Below are positions 1 through 10,134 of a stretch of 64,000 nt of DNA, in pieces. The notes beneath the pieces are model-generated. The model saw nothing but the letters and a program-made list of their open reading frames with translations. It searched no databases and was not told the DNA's origin. Numbering within the stretch: the first letter of the stretch is position 1; each line of letters begins with the position of its first letter. Source of the DNA: Cytauxzoon felis (Eukaryota; Apicomplexa; Aconoidasida; Piroplasmida; Theileriidae); NCBI GenBank assembly GCA_020283715.1, contig JAIQCW010000317.1:93454-157453 (forward strand), read 5' to 3'. Position numbers and translations under genes: made by a program.

Positions 1-868
1 AGCTAGAGATTCATTATATTTTAGGAATAATAAAATGCTGAATATGAGTACAATAAAGAATGACAGCGCTATACAACAAACTCCAAAGGCAGCCACAATA
101 TTCGATCTAATAATATGAACAGCTTTATTAAATTCATGCTGGCTGGGATCATCAGCCCATTTTAAGCCTTCGATATCCGTTTTAGTAAGATTAGTGGCAC
201 TTTCAGCGGGCCGATTAGTTTTCAACTTAATGTTGACATCTTTAAGATGATACCTTTCATTATAATTTGCAATTAATACGCCTGCAAGTATGGCAAATGT
301 AGATGTGACGGATAAGGAAATTCCTAAATTCCTAATTTTATAATAAAGCTCTAAATCTCCAGGGTCAAGGAATGCAGTTGTAAAAATCCCAACAATTAAA
401 CTCGATAAAAGGAGGAGGCTAAATATACCTAAAGCCACAAAACCAGAGGAAATAAGTTTGCATGAATGGGACGTTAACTTCTTTAGATTTGTAATTTGGA
501 TAAATGGTTCAATTACAAAATTCAAATAACAACTACTTCTATCACCATGTATTTGCGAATGTAATGTTGTTTTATCTTCCCATATTATATCACGCCCATC
601 TCTTAATATATATGGTACGCCCTTGTAGGTAGCATCGTTTAGATATTTAGCAATAGCCCCAGAGGTATCGAAGTTAATCTTCTTCCTATCAGCAAGAGCC
701 TTTTGAGCATCAGTATCACCAGTTTTATGAGTTATTTGAGTGGTACCATTATCAGCTAATAATTCGTCAACTGATGTTTTATTCGCTGATAAAAGCATGG
801 GGAGGACATTAAAACCAAAGTAAGTTGGACGCAATATATTCCAAAATTGATCGACAGTCCATAGGATG
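1..868 (-). CDS. Array unit 8, multi-TM variant (runs off the left edge)
   Basis: An open minus-strand frame runs from the VDQFWNILRPTYFGF block at about 868 down to base 1 without a stop, so the C terminus lies outside the window. After about 130 polar residues it has hydrophobic segments (SGFVALGIFSLLLLSSLIVG, then a second, third and fourth cluster), with EFNKAVHIIRSNIVAAFG between them. That arrangement matches the unit at 2488-3399 (EFNKVVDLARCNFVAAIG), not the two-TM units next to it, so this is the second copy of a four-or-more-TM variant. There is no obvious own start methionine: the frame enters from the sequence that follows a WHLT stop in the preceding unit. Function unknown; surface or organelle membrane protein is inferred only from hydrophobicity. 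Confidence 0.5.
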
Positions 869-877
869 GATGAATAC

Positions 878-1447
878 TCACGTAAGATGCCACAATTTAT
901 GATCATTAGTTCTCTTCGGGGGGCCAGCATCCTGATACCATTTGCCATTTGGTCCTACTGCACCACTATTCGTATAATCAATATCCAATAGTGCAATCAT
1001 GTTAACCTCAGCTATACCCAACGTTTGATCACTAATATCAGCTGTAACTCTAATTTTAGGGGCATTACCACCACTCGTCTGAAAATGGTTAGCATTATTA
1101 ACTCTATTGGCAGCAATTTTTTGATCTCCACCGGGAACAGTACTGGAAGGATCAGTATTAGTATCTTCAGCACCTGAAACTTCATTAGTATCATCTTTTC
1201 TGGTATAAATCTTCTCAAAATTGTAATATTCGTATTGCTCTCCAGTTATTCTTATTTCATTAAGATTTTTCTTGTCCTGATAATTCGCCATAATTAAGTT
1301 CATAATAAATAAAGAAATAAACCACATGGAAAAAACTAAACCAATTAATATAAATATTTCTGTATAGTCCTCATTCCATGTAATAAATAACCACATTAAT
1401 ATAGAAACAAATGAGGTCCCTACAATTACAGTAGATATTGCAAGAGG
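878..1447 (-). pseudogene. Array unit 7, second half (frame broken from first half)
   Basis: Encodes two hydrophobic segments, the GEQYEYYNFEKIYT block, PGGDQKIAANRV, APKIRVTAD, then IALLDIDYTNSG and GPNGKWYQDAGPP before a stop after KLWHLT. The matching first half lies just upstream in a different frame (ending WNEEPIL then stop near 1450). The shift sits where paralogues read continuously from the W..EP block into the membrane segment, so it looks like a small indel and not an intron. Either a decayed unit or a sequence error. Confidence 0.5.
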
Positions 1448-1449
1448 TT

Positions 1450-2438
1450 TTATAATATAGGTTCTTCATTCCAACCTCTCCAAGCTTCATCAAGTTTCCC
1501 TCCAACACCATTATCTGTATGATTAAGTTCACCAGCTAATCCTTCAATGGCAGTTTTCCTATTACCTGCATCTGTAGCTGCATCAACATTAGTAGGACTA
1601 ATACTCGGAGTTCCACCAGCTTGAACACCTGCACCATCTAGTATACCCAATAAGGCAATAATATTACCCTCAGCTAGATTATTAGTTCCAGCAGCTTCAG
1701 CAGTATGACCAGTATTCACTTTAACTATAAGATCAGTCATATTCTTAACTTTAAAATAATATTTGTTGTTTCCAGCACCTTCAACAGCAGTTACAGTAGG
1801 ATTATCAGTACCAGAACTATTAGTATCAATTTTATACCAATTTGTGTGGCCAGTATATGATTGAAAATCCCCCTTTCGAATATTTACATTCTTCAACTTC
1901 ACTTTATCAACATAGTTTGCCATAAGCAGATTGACAAATATCACAGCAATTGTCAAGATTGAAAACGAAATGCCAGTAGATATAAAAAGGACTATAAATT
2001 CCCCATTTATTGGGGTAAATATCCCCATTAATATATAGATGAATGATGTTCCAGACATTGTACCAGATATAACAAGAGGTGCATAAATAGGTCCTTCGTT
2101 ACTCGTATCCCAACAATTCCATAGTTTGTTTTTAACATCATTAGTCATTTTATCAGCGACAACACCCCCATCTCATAAAAAAGATCCTCACCAGCATCAA
2201 CTTCTGTAGCATTAGCAGGTTTTTCCCATTTACCACTATTGCTTTGAGGCGTCGCTGTACCGTATGAATAGCTTATGCTTGTTGCCTTGAGATTATTAAC
2301 CGTCTTTTCATTATTAGCTGCTCCTAGGATGTCTGCGATATTAAATCCAAAATAAGTTGGATTCAATATATTCCAACATTGATCGATGGTCCATAGTATG
2401 TGACAAAGGCTACATGTGTACAGTGCCAATATGTACAT
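1450..2438 (-). pseudogene. Array unit 6 plus start of unit 7, frameshifted near 2150
   Basis: The 5' part (2438-2145) carries TIDQCWNILNPTYFGF, AANNEK and a DAGEDLF block, then stops. The rest (2148-1450) continues in another frame with KLW, a pair of hydrophobic segments, MANYVDKVKLKNV, NKYYFKVKN and then NIIALLGILDGAGV. That last stretch is notable: it fuses the IALL end of one unit directly to the GILDAA-like start of the next, skipping the GPNGRWYQD and DQCWNIL blocks, which is what an in-frame recombination between units would leave. Ends WNEEPIL-stop. Confidence 0.5.
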
Positions 2439-2487
2439 TTATCATTCCATTGAGAACCTGGGCCATTAGCTGGAATATTTGCACCAT

Positions 2488-3399
2488 CTAATATATCCAG
2501 AATGAAGTTACTATAAAAGACGGAAGGAGTACACAACTACTAGCTCTGGCATTCTTGAATGGTTGAGTATCAGTAGCTCCACTTTCTGTTAGTTCATTGA
2601 ACACGTGTATTGCAGCCGCGGCACTCGATATTGCGATTCCTCCAAATGTTAGAACTGAAACTGATACAATGAAAGTGAATAGAAATAGGGGAGCTGCGAG
2701 GGAATCTGACTTGTTGTAAAGTACAATAGAAAATATCAGGACGAAAAATAGAACCAACAAAAGACATCCTAAACCTATGGCTGCAACAAAATTACATCTG
2801 GCTAAATCCACAACTTTATTAAATTCATGATCAGTAGCGGTAGTGCTATATGCTTCATTAGCTTTATGAGCATTAAGATTATCTGACGTACTTTTAAGTT
2901 TGATTGTGGCATTCTTAAATGAAAGTTTTTCGTATGCATTTGCAATTAATACACCAACAATTATAGGGAAAATTGAAAGAGTACCACAAGATATACCAAA
3001 GATTCCTATGACATTATTAATATCCGGATGATTTATATGTATCTTTATGAAAATTATTATACCAACAACAACAACTAATATCCCTAGAACACCAAATGAA
3101 ACTAAAGCTGCAATAGAAGCCTTTTTAACATCTCCAGCCGCACCTTTACTTGGCCACTTTGTAATTGCATCTTTAAGTTTCGCTCCAACTCCTAGGGTTC
3201 CATCATTAAGTCTATTTGCTATGGCTTCGCCTTTCTTAAAAGTCAGCTTTTTATCATTAGCATCAGCGCCACTAAGAGAACCACTAGTACTACTCAATAT
3301 ATCATCTATTTTATCTCTGTTTGCTGCTCTAAGAATCCGTTCCATTTTAAAATCCAAAAAAGTAGGCTGTAATATATTCCAACATTGGTCGACGGACAA
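2488..3399 (-). CDS. Array unit 5, multi-TM variant, 303 residues
   Basis: Starts MSVDQCWNILQPTFLDF and contains MERILRAANRDK, a polar region to about residue 85, and then at least four strongly hydrophobic segments (around residues 95-115, 125-150, 205-230 and 235-260). EFNKVVDLARCNFVAAIG lies between TM2 and TM3. No stop interrupts it. It differs from the two-TM units on either side and pairs with the partial unit at the window edge. The frame ends shortly after FNELTESG. Function unknown. A methionine start exists, but the conserved block begins at the third residue, so the true start may be upstream. Confidence 0.5.
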   Translation of the reverse strand: MSVDQCWNILQPTFLDFKMERILRAANRDKIDDILSSTSGSLSGADANDKKLTFKKGEAIANRLNDGTLGVGAKLKDAITKWPSKGAAGDVKKASIAALVSFGVLGILVVVVGIIIFIKIHINHPDINNVIGIFGISCGTLSIFPIIVGVLIANAYEKLSFKNATIKLKSTSDNLNAHKANEAYSTTATDHEFNKVVDLARCNFVAAIGLGCLLLVLFFVLIFSIVLYNKSDSLAAPLFLFTFIVSVSVLTFGGIAISSAAAAIHVFNELTESGATDTQPFKNARASSCVLLPSFIVTSFWIY

Positions 3400-3419
3400 T
3401 AGAAATGTAGGAATGGTTA

Positions 3420-4240
3420 TTAAACGTCAATAATATTAGCCTTAGCTATACCTTCTGCTTTTGTAGTAGTATTACCGGTCGTAACTCTAATTTTAGGAGC
3501 ATGTTTCGGTTCATTACCATTTGTCTTGAAATGATAATTATTTTGAACACTACTTGCAGCAATTTTTTGATCTCCACCGGGATTAGTTTCAGTATCATTA
3601 TTATTATCTTGAGAGGCAACTGTAGTAGCAGTGCTACCCGTACCAGTATATAGTGCCGCAAAATTGTAATATTCGTATTGCTCTCCAGTTATTCTTATTT
3701 CATTAAGTTTAACCTTATCTTGGCCATTCGCAGGAATGAGGGAAGAGAATGTTGATGTTGAGGTTAAAACAGAGAATGATATCCCTGTAATGATGAATGG
3801 CGTAACTTCATCAATCTTAAAAACAACTATTATCCCCATAATTAACAATAAACCCAATACTCCTCCAACAACAGATAATATTATAACAGGTACTTGGAAT
3901 GGTGGATCCTTCCATAATTTTTTAGGTTCACTCCGCAAAGTAACTGTCCAATACGTTTGAAGTTTAGTTTTAACACTTTCATCTCCATTGTTTAGTTCAT
4001 CAGCTATTTTAATATATTTGGCGAATTTCCTATTCCCTGCATCTTGAACATCAGTAACATTAGTAGAGGGACCAGTATTACTGGTACCACCCGCTTGATT
4101 GTTCCAGGTGTATGCTGTGCCTGCTGGCGTTGTAATATTTTTATTATTTGCTGCATCAAGTATTCCTTGTATCGCCCATCCCGCATAAGTGGGATGTAAT
4201 ATATTCCAACATTGATCGACAGTCCATAGGATGGAATGAT
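3420..4240 (-). CDS. Array unit 4, two-TM protein
   Basis: The conserved part begins at VDQCWNILHPTYAGW and runs through AANNKNI, a G/N/T-rich linker, DAGNRKFAKYIKIADELN, two hydrophobic segments (VPVIILSVVGGVLGLLL and FIITGISFSVLTSTSTF), KVKLNEIRITGEQYEYYNF, PGGDQKIAAS and APKIRVTT, ending KANIIDV-stop. It is the most complete uninterrupted two-TM unit in the array. It lacks the GPNGRWYQD tail seen in other units, which would lie beyond its stop. An upstream extension of the same frame to 4310 is possible but is shared with the preceding unit's tail. Confidence 0.5.
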
Positions 4241-4263
4241 GAATACCGGAGTAAGATGCCACC

Positions 4264-4898
4264 ATGCATGATCCTTCTTTCTTGGCGGGGGACCATTGTC
4301 CTGATACCATCTACCATTTGGTCCTATTGCAGCTTTATTGTCATTAGGTTTATAATCAATATCCAAAGTGCAATCACGTTAACCTCAGCTATACCCTCAG
4401 TTTGGACACTGATATCGGCAGAGTTTTGTTTAACTTGTACTTAGGAGGATTAGGGTTACCCTGACCATCTGCTGTCACTTGAAAGTAAACTTTATCGGTT
4501 CCAAGATCACTAGCGTCTACAGTATTACCACTAGCAGGAGTTTGAGGAGTGCCAAGATTAGTATAACTGGTCCCTGTGTGATAATTTTCAATATTCGTAT
4601 ATTCTAAATGTGTCTTTTGAATATCTACAGCCTTAAGATTAACTTTATCCTCCTTATTAGCATTTAAAACTCCACAGAGAATAGATGCTGTTGTAAATAT
4701 CGAAAAGAGTGTAACGAAATACACGTATAATTTAGAAGTTTCTATGGACCATATCATGGATAACCCAATGAATATACCAGGGAATGATAATCCAGCCATG
4801 ACAGATGATATAATAAGAGGTGTTAAAATAACATCTGCCGGATTAGTAATTCTATTTTTAGCTTGATCAAGTTTTTTTTGCAACTCCATCATCTCCAT
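4264..4898 (-). pseudogene. Array unit 3, remainder, with three frame breaks
   Basis: This continues the unit whose first part is at the end of the 4867-6000 frame. The first break is a run of eight T on the plus strand (4872-4879) where the coding frame slips between ...DDGV and ...KKLDQAKN. The membrane pair (LIISSVMAGLSFPGIF and LYVYFVTLFSIFTTASIL) and VYFQVTADG follow. The frame slips again near 4430, just after PPKYK, and a third time near 4375, where one base is missing relative to the IALLDIDY coding of other units. The last piece reads GPNGRWYQDNGPPP and WWHLTP. Three small indels in one unit argue for decay, although homopolymer error cannot be excluded for the first. Confidence 0.55.
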
Positions 4899-6000
4899 TA
4901 AATTTATTGGCAGCTAGATCCCATCTCTTACCAAGATCAACTTCAGCTTTAACTTCTGTAGCACTTGCAGGAGGCGGATATTTGCCACTATCTCTAGGAT
5001 TTTCAGTTGCTTCTGTATGATGGTATTTATATCCTATTTTACCGAGGTTAGTTTCGGTTGTATTCTCATTATTAGCTGCTCCTAATATCATAGGCAATGA
5101 CCACACTTCATATTTCGGATCCAATATATTCCAATATATATGGTGTTCGTGAGCCAAATTGAATAAAGCACCTGCTTTATCTTTATTGGCCTCAGTAGCG
5201 CTGTGAGTTCCTGGTGGATGATGATACCATCGTCTATTTGGTCCAAAGACGTAGGCCGTGTTTATCTTAGGATTAAAATCGATATCCAATAGTGAGGTAA
5301 TATTAGCCTTTGATAGTCCTTTAACCACAGGTGCTGAATTCTTAGTGACTTCTTCACCGCTGTAACCTTTATTGACTGCGGATTTAAGTTCAGTTTCACC
5401 AGGAGCTTCATTACCGTTAAGATAATTGACATCATTTGCGTTTTTAGCGTTAGTACCTGCGGGTTGATTAGCTTTAGGTTGAATCTCGATAGGTTTCCCT
5501 TTATTCCTCAATGTGGCCTTGTCTATATAATTACTGGATATTAAGCAGTGAAGTATAGTGGCAATAGTGAATAATCCAAACGTAATTGAGTTTATTAAAA
5601 TTATATAGACATTTACAGAGCTGTTTGAGTGCAGGAATGATGCAACAATATCAGTAATAAATACCGAAAACATTGACCATACAATGGTACCAATTGAGAT
5701 AGGAAACTTGGGATTCTCAATAATCTTTTTATTTAATTCTCCACCAGCACTTCCAATTGTATCCCCTTTCCCAACTTCAGTCGTTAAATACGATGCAACC
5801 GCGACAAACATGTTAAATCTATCTATTCCTTGCTGCCCAGCAAGAGTTTTCACATGAGCAGGATTAGTTGCATCATAATCAGTTTTCCATGGTCGTATTT
5901 TTGAAACTAATTTAGTCGTATTATGATTAGCCGCTTTAAGAATTCCTTCCATAGCCCATCCCTCATATGTTGGCTTCAATATATTCAGACATTGGTACAA
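4867..6000 (-). CDS. Array unit 2 fused to the start of unit 3, 377 residues
   Basis: Starts MYQCLNILKPTYEGW, AANHNTT, a polar stretch, then ELNKKII and two hydrophobic segments (about residues 95-120 and 125-150). It continues through ANQPAGTNAKN, VVKGLSKANITSLLDIDFNP and GPNRRWYHHPPG. Here the frame stays open across the unit junction and goes straight into HIYWNILDPKYEVWSLPMIL and AANNENTT of the next unit. Other junctions in the array are out of frame, so this one may show the ancestral arrangement, a single multi-unit protein. The frame ends at the A8/T8 run near 4875. Function unknown. Confidence 0.5.
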   Translation of the reverse strand: MYQCLNILKPTYEGWAMEGILKAANHNTTKLVSKIRPWKTDYDATNPAHVKTLAGQQGIDRFNMFVAVASYLTTEVGKGDTIGSAGGELNKKIIENPKFPISIGTIVWSMFSVFITDIVASFLHSNSSVNVYIILINSITFGLFTIATILHCLISSNYIDKATLRNKGKPIEIQPKANQPAGTNAKNANDVNYLNGNEAPGETELKSAVNKGYSGEEVTKNSAPVVKGLSKANITSLLDIDFNPKINTAYVFGPNRRWYHHPPGTHSATEANKDKAGALFNLAHEHHIYWNILDPKYEVWSLPMILGAANNENTTETNLGKIGYKYHHTEATENPRDSGKYPPPASATEVKAEVDLGKRWDLAANKFNGDDGVAKKT

Positions 6001-6036
6001 GTTATATAAATTGTTGAAACAATGATAATTAAACGC

Positions 6037-6807
6037 CTATAATATTAACTTAGCTAGATCTAGCTCTTTAAGAACAGCATTACCCGCCGATGATACCTCC
6101 ACCCTGGGTTTTGTATTTGTTTCAATATAAAAGTGATTTGTAGCAGTAGAAAGACCGGAAGCATCTTCAGTTCGTTCACCAGTTTGACCTGGAGTAATAG
6201 TTGGACTAGTGGGATCAGTATTATTTTGTAACTTTAGTTTCATTCCTCTATACTGAAATGAGATCTGGTCAAATGTCATGTCTTTCAATTTAGATTTGTC
6301 ATGATTGCTAGCTCTTATTATACAAAATAGTATAGATGTGATTGAAAATATAGATAATAAGATAGCGATTAATATGTAGATTATCGGGTAATTAACAAGC
6401 CACGCTATAAATAACCCCAAGAATATACCAGCGAATGATAGACTTGTCATGACAGAAGATATTATAAGAGGTGTTTTAATAGGAGACGCAGTAATAGTAT
6501 CAGGCCAATTACTATTCATTTCACCAAGTTTTTTTTCAACTTCTCCACTAATATGAATTCCTACGGCACTCCATCGATCGAAGGTATCTTCAGCTTCCAC
6601 AACTGTTGTACTACCATCAGGAATACCAAAACCACTACCACTTTGTTTCCTAATTGTTCCACTGCTATATGTATATTCCGTAGTGCCATTACTATTTAAT
6701 TTAGTTAGAGTACCAGTATTCTGATTATTAGCCGCTTTGGCTATTCCTTCCATACCGAATGCTAGATGTGTTGATAATAACATATTCCAACATTGATCAT
6801 AATACAT
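6037..6807 (-). CDS. Array unit 1, two-TM protein, 256 residues
   Basis: Starts MYYDQCWNMLLSTHLAFGM with AANNQNTG, followed by a T/S/G-rich linker, VEKKLGEMNSNW and two hydrophobic segments (LIISSVMTSLSFAGIFLGL and IIYILIAILLSIFSITSIL). After these come NHDKSKLKDMTF, NHFYIETNTKPRVEV and LKELDLAKLIL-stop. It is the 5'-most unit on the minus strand and has no frame break. The region directly upstream is a palindromic element cluster. No signal peptide is evident: the N-terminal block is conserved in internal units too, so it is a repeat block and not a leader. Confidence 0.55.
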   Translation of the reverse strand: MYYDQCWNMLLSTHLAFGMEGIAKAANNQNTGTLTKLNSNGTTEYTYSSGTIRKQSGSGFGIPDGSTTVVEAEDTFDRWSAVGIHISGEVEKKLGEMNSNWPDTITASPIKTPLIISSVMTSLSFAGIFLGLFIAWLVNYPIIYILIAILLSIFSITSILFCIIRASNHDKSKLKDMTFDQISFQYRGMKLKLQNNTDPTSPTITPGQTGERTEDASGLSTATNHFYIETNTKPRVEVSSAGNAVLKELDLAKLIL

Positions 6808-6825
6808 ATAAACTTAATAATCAGC

Positions 6826-7083
6826 ACTCCACTCGAGGTCCAATCTACCTCTCCTTCCACTCGCCGTGGAGGCTTCTTCTAATTACTTCTCCCTCCGCTT
6901 CCCTGAGATCAGCTACGGGTTCCATTTGAGGTTACATCCATACCACATTCATCCTCGCCACGATCTCTGGGAGTGGCTATACTCTTTAGAGATAGGTAAT
7001 TAGAAGAGCTCTCTGCAGGAGAACGCGAGGTTGTAACTTCAGGTGGAACGAAGAGTGGAAGAGAGTTGGTTTGGACTTCGAGT
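6826..7083. repeat. Palindromic element cluster, intergenic
   Basis: Contains the module series seen across the window: CCACTCGAGGT, the CACTCGCCGTGGAGGC hairpin, the TACTTCTCCCTCCGCTTCCC linker with GAGATCAGCTACGGG, then CGCCACGATCTCTGGGAGTGG, CTCTTTAGAG and a CTCTCTGCAGGAG hairpin, ending ACTTCAGGTGG. It lies between the array and the 3' end of the B-box gene. Confidence 0.8.
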
Positions 7084-7157
7084 ATGTATCTGACATCAGG
7101 ATGATGGGATGATTTATTGTGTATATTCTTTATTAGGAAATGGGGAATGTTGTATAT

Positions 7158-9971
7158 TCAGATATTATTGGTATGTGTTTGTTCGATTAGATGTGGTAAT
7201 GTATCTTCTGTGATGATATTTAATTGTGCTTCGAGTGTAATATCTGGGAATATATCATAAGGTTTATTTTTATAACTAGAATTATATAATTGATATCTTA
7301 ATTTACAATGTCTTAACCAAGATTTAAGAAAATCTGGTGGTAAAAGTATATTTTTCATATATTCTACAAATGATTCTGACCATTTTATTTCATTTAATTG
7401 TCTTTTATTTTCATTTTGTTCTGATAATACAATTTCTAATATATCATTCGATAAATTTTTTAATTTTATTAATGATTCATCTAATTTTTTATAACATAAT
7501 GATTCAATCTCATTACAATTTTTATAAATATTATTTTTTATATTCTCAATATTATTTAATATATTATTTAATTCTTCTTTACGTTTAATTAATTTTATAT
7601 TTGTTGTTGTCTTCATTTCTCTTATAGATGATTCATATGCTGTCATTATAGGTATAAATGATGTACATGATTCATCTAATAATTTAATATATTAATTAAT
7701 TATTTATATTCATACTCACCATCATTCAATTTATTATGTATATGATTCGATGTACATAATTGACATATCGGTACATTACATACAGTACAATACATATGAT
7801 ACGTTTTTGTAGGATGATATCTACATAATGTCATAGGCCTCGGCATCTATAACAAATTATACATTAATACATATATATAACCTTAACCCACATCTCATGT
7901 CTTTCTACCTGAGGTCCAATTCACCGTAGGTCGTCTTGCAGACAGCTTCTCTATTTATTTCCCCCTCAAACTCCCGTAGATCGTTCCTGGGTTCCACTTG
8001 AGGTTAATTCCTATCTCGCTGAGATATGACTAAAGTGACAGATTTCATGTTTGTTCGGATATCTCAATGAATATAAATTGGAATTAAGTGAGGATGATAA
8101 AATTAAATACAATCATCAAAGTCCTCTTCAATGAGATATTAACATCAGATGTTCATTCAATATTCACTCCACAATCTTCAAAAGTTTCCCCAGAAATTCA
8201 TAATTTCCCTCAAATTTTGGAGGTAAAAATGAAGGTAGTGAAATTAGTGATTTTGACCTCAGGTGGAGACCCCAAGTGTAATACCTGGAAGCGATCTCAG
8301 GGAGCTGGAAGGGGAAATAAATAGAGGAGCTCCATGCAATGGGAAGTGAGTAGGATTGGACCTCAAGTGGAGAGCTGTCTGCAAGACGAAGGAAGGTGTG
8401 TGGAAGAGGTGAAGGTAGTGATTGAACCTCAGGTGGAAGGTATATAGGTACATAGTAGATGGTTAATTTGTGATAAACATACATCGCTGAGTGGTACTCT
8501 GATATGTTTTGAGACAACTTTATTATTCGAATGTAAAAGTACATCACATTTAATGCATATTCTAAATGTTTAATAATATTATTATTTGTAATTTACCTTG
8601 CAATATCTGATGGACAATATATCGTAGCTACATCATTATGACAATTATCACATAATGGTAATGCATATAATTCATCCGATTGATAATCACACTCAAATTG
8701 TATCAAATAACGAGCCAATATCTATATATCAATATCACCTCATACTATCCAACTCCACCACCCAAAGTCCAATCCAGCTCTCTTCCTCTTGCAGAGAGCT
8801 CTCCACCTGAGGTCCATCCTGCCGTCAGCTCTTCCAATTACCTATCTCTAAAGAGTATAGCCACTCCCGGAGATCGTTCGGATTTTAACCCGGAAGAACG
8901 GGATCTTCAACCCCTAAGAACAGGAATTCTACCCGGAGGAACAAAGAATGTTAACCCGGAAGAACAGACTTCGAATGTAGTTAATGGACCTCAAGTGTAA
9001 TACCCGCAGCTGATCTCTGGGAAGCGAAGGGGGAAATAAATAAAGGAGCTGACGGCAGGATGGACCTCTGGTGGAGAGGCACCACGCCTAGTGGAAAGAC
9101 CTCAAGTGGAGAAGCTGACGGCAGGACAACCTCAGGTGGAAGAGCTATCATTATGTAATTTGATTATTACTAACCTGTGAGGAGTCGTAGATGATATAGT
9201 CATGTTTGAAGGTATATTGTGGTAGTATTCCTTTAGAGTGGATATCATCATTGATGATATTATTATCATTATCATGATTATTGAAGAAGGTTAATGTATT
9301 TAATTTTAAATCTTGTGTATTTTTGATGAAATATGAATCGTATTCTATAGGCATTGATACTCTGGATCTTTGTGCTTCTATAATATCAGTTACTTCAATA
9401 GATTTCCCTAGACCTAATATAATTAAAATTTATAATAATATAAAACATACCAACATCACATATAAAATATTCAAATATACGTTTATCAGGATATAATTTT
9501 GGTGTATTTAATGACATTGTACTATATTTTGATTGAATTAATTTACCATTTGTATTTAAATTTCCAGTAGCTGCATCATTTTCAAATTTTAATAATGGGA
9601 AATCAGGTAGACTAAAAAATTTCATTAATGAAAATGAAATTAGATACTTACCTTAGATTACCAAAACTAACTAGAAAACCTGATGAATTAATCTCAAATC
9701 CACGAGTACATACATCTTGTATGGAATTATAATAATCTAAATCTTCAGTATTAATAAACGTATCTAATGTAGACATATTCTATAAATTTATATATTATCA
9801 TAAATATTATCATAAAAATACCTTTGTTCTTCTATTAAACATAGCTAATGATTCAGTATTTATTATATTCCATGCTTGTAATAATTTAACTCTAGATGTA
9901 CGACAACGTAATTGTAATGAAAACTCAATCATATTCCATTCATCACTATCACGTATAACAGCATTCTCCAT
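7158..9971 (-). CDS. B-box zinc-finger, coiled-coil protein
   Basis: A multi-exon gene reconstructed on the minus strand: ATG at 9971, exons about 9971-9832, 9779-9652, 9611-9451, 9413-9175, 8722-8598, 8575-8487, 7851-7722 and 7687-7158, with GT/AG borders. One B-box is split over two exons (CDYQSDELYALPLCDNCHND then CIKCDVLLHS). A second is in the 7851-7722 exon (CRYHPTKTYHMYCTVC, ICQLCTSNHIHNKL), with the C-x2-H...C-x2-C...H spacing of B-boxes. The last exon encodes a charged helical region (KRKEELNNILNNIENIKNN) typical of the coiled coil that follows B-boxes in TRIM-like proteins; no RING or SPRY is visible. Conserved single-copy B-box proteins occur in apicomplexans; partner and role are unknown. 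Two of its introns are enlarged by palindromic elements. Confidence 0.7.
7905..8445. repeat. Palindromic elements flanking a second repeat, in a B-box gene intron
   Basis: The intron about 7852-8486 begins and ends with palindromic modules (7905-8012: ACCTGAGGTCC, GTCTTGCAGACAGC, TTCCCCCTCAAACTCCCGTAGATCG; 8255-8445: ACCTCAGGTGGAGACC, GAGCTCCATGCAATGG, AGCTGTCTGCAAGACGA). Between them lies a different sequence of about 220 bp that recurs at 46810-47030. Confidence 0.8.
8013..8245 (+). repeat. Second repeat family, copy A
   Basis: About 220 bp that matches 46810-47030 over most of its length (shared strings include TATCTCAATGAATATAAATT and TTTCCCCAGAAAT). Both copies sit inside introns and are embedded between palindromic modules. 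Both contain a partly shared plus-strand reading frame with a peptide like DISMNINWN..R.IKL.TIIK.LFNE, which suggests a captured fragment of a coding gene. The host B-box gene is on the opposite strand. Confidence 0.65.
8750..9145. repeat. Palindromic element cluster in a B-box gene intron
   Basis: Fills the intron about 8723-9174. It includes CTCTTGCAGAGAGC, CTGCCGTCAGCTC, CTCTAAAGAGTATAGCCACTC, an array of CCGGAAGAAC / CCCTAAGAAC units (about 8880-8985), GAGCTGACGGCAGGA twice, GGCACCACGCCTAGTGG, and ACCTCAGGTGG at the end. Confidence 0.8.
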
Positions 9972-10134
9972 TATTTATTATTATCAATCTATTTAAAAAA
10001 TCATTTCATTTTATATAATAATCATCAAAATGTGTAAAACATATATATCATATCAATTATCCAATATATATAAATATCGGGGGCTAACTCATACATAATA
10101 ATATACCAGTTCTATACAATGTAATCATTAACAA
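9972..10134. promoter_or_regulatory. Short divergent promoter between B-box gene and NOSIP-like gene
   Basis: Only about 160 bp separate the start codons of two divergent genes, so one AT-rich stretch must carry both promoters. I see no palindromic modules and no individual motif I can name. Confidence 0.4.

Larger units (their letters stand above)
1..6807 (-). repeat. Tandem array of two-TM repeat-family units (about eight units)
   Basis: Eight successive minus-strand units share one layout. Each starts with a DQCWNIL.PTY.GW...GIL.AANN block, then a low-complexity G/N/T stretch, an ELN.GD...KL..W block, a pair of hydrophobic segments, a VYFQV/PKIRV block, and ends with IALLDIDYN and GPNGRWYQD. 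Unit starts are near 6807, 6000, 5150, 4235, 3399, 2438, about 1660 (start missing) and 868. Two units (3399-2488 and 868 leftward) are a variant with extra membrane segments. Reading frame is lost at several unit boundaries and inside units, so the block is either a set of decayed paralogues or one long repetitive gene that has lost its frame. I do not recognise the family beyond its resemblance to piroplasm multicopy membrane proteins. Confidence 0.75.

Noticed and set aside
8880..8985. Possible CRISPR array from regularly spaced CCGGAAGAAC repeats
   Set aside because: Units are about 20 bp apart with no unique spacers, the genome is eukaryotic, and the same units recur inside palindromic elements.
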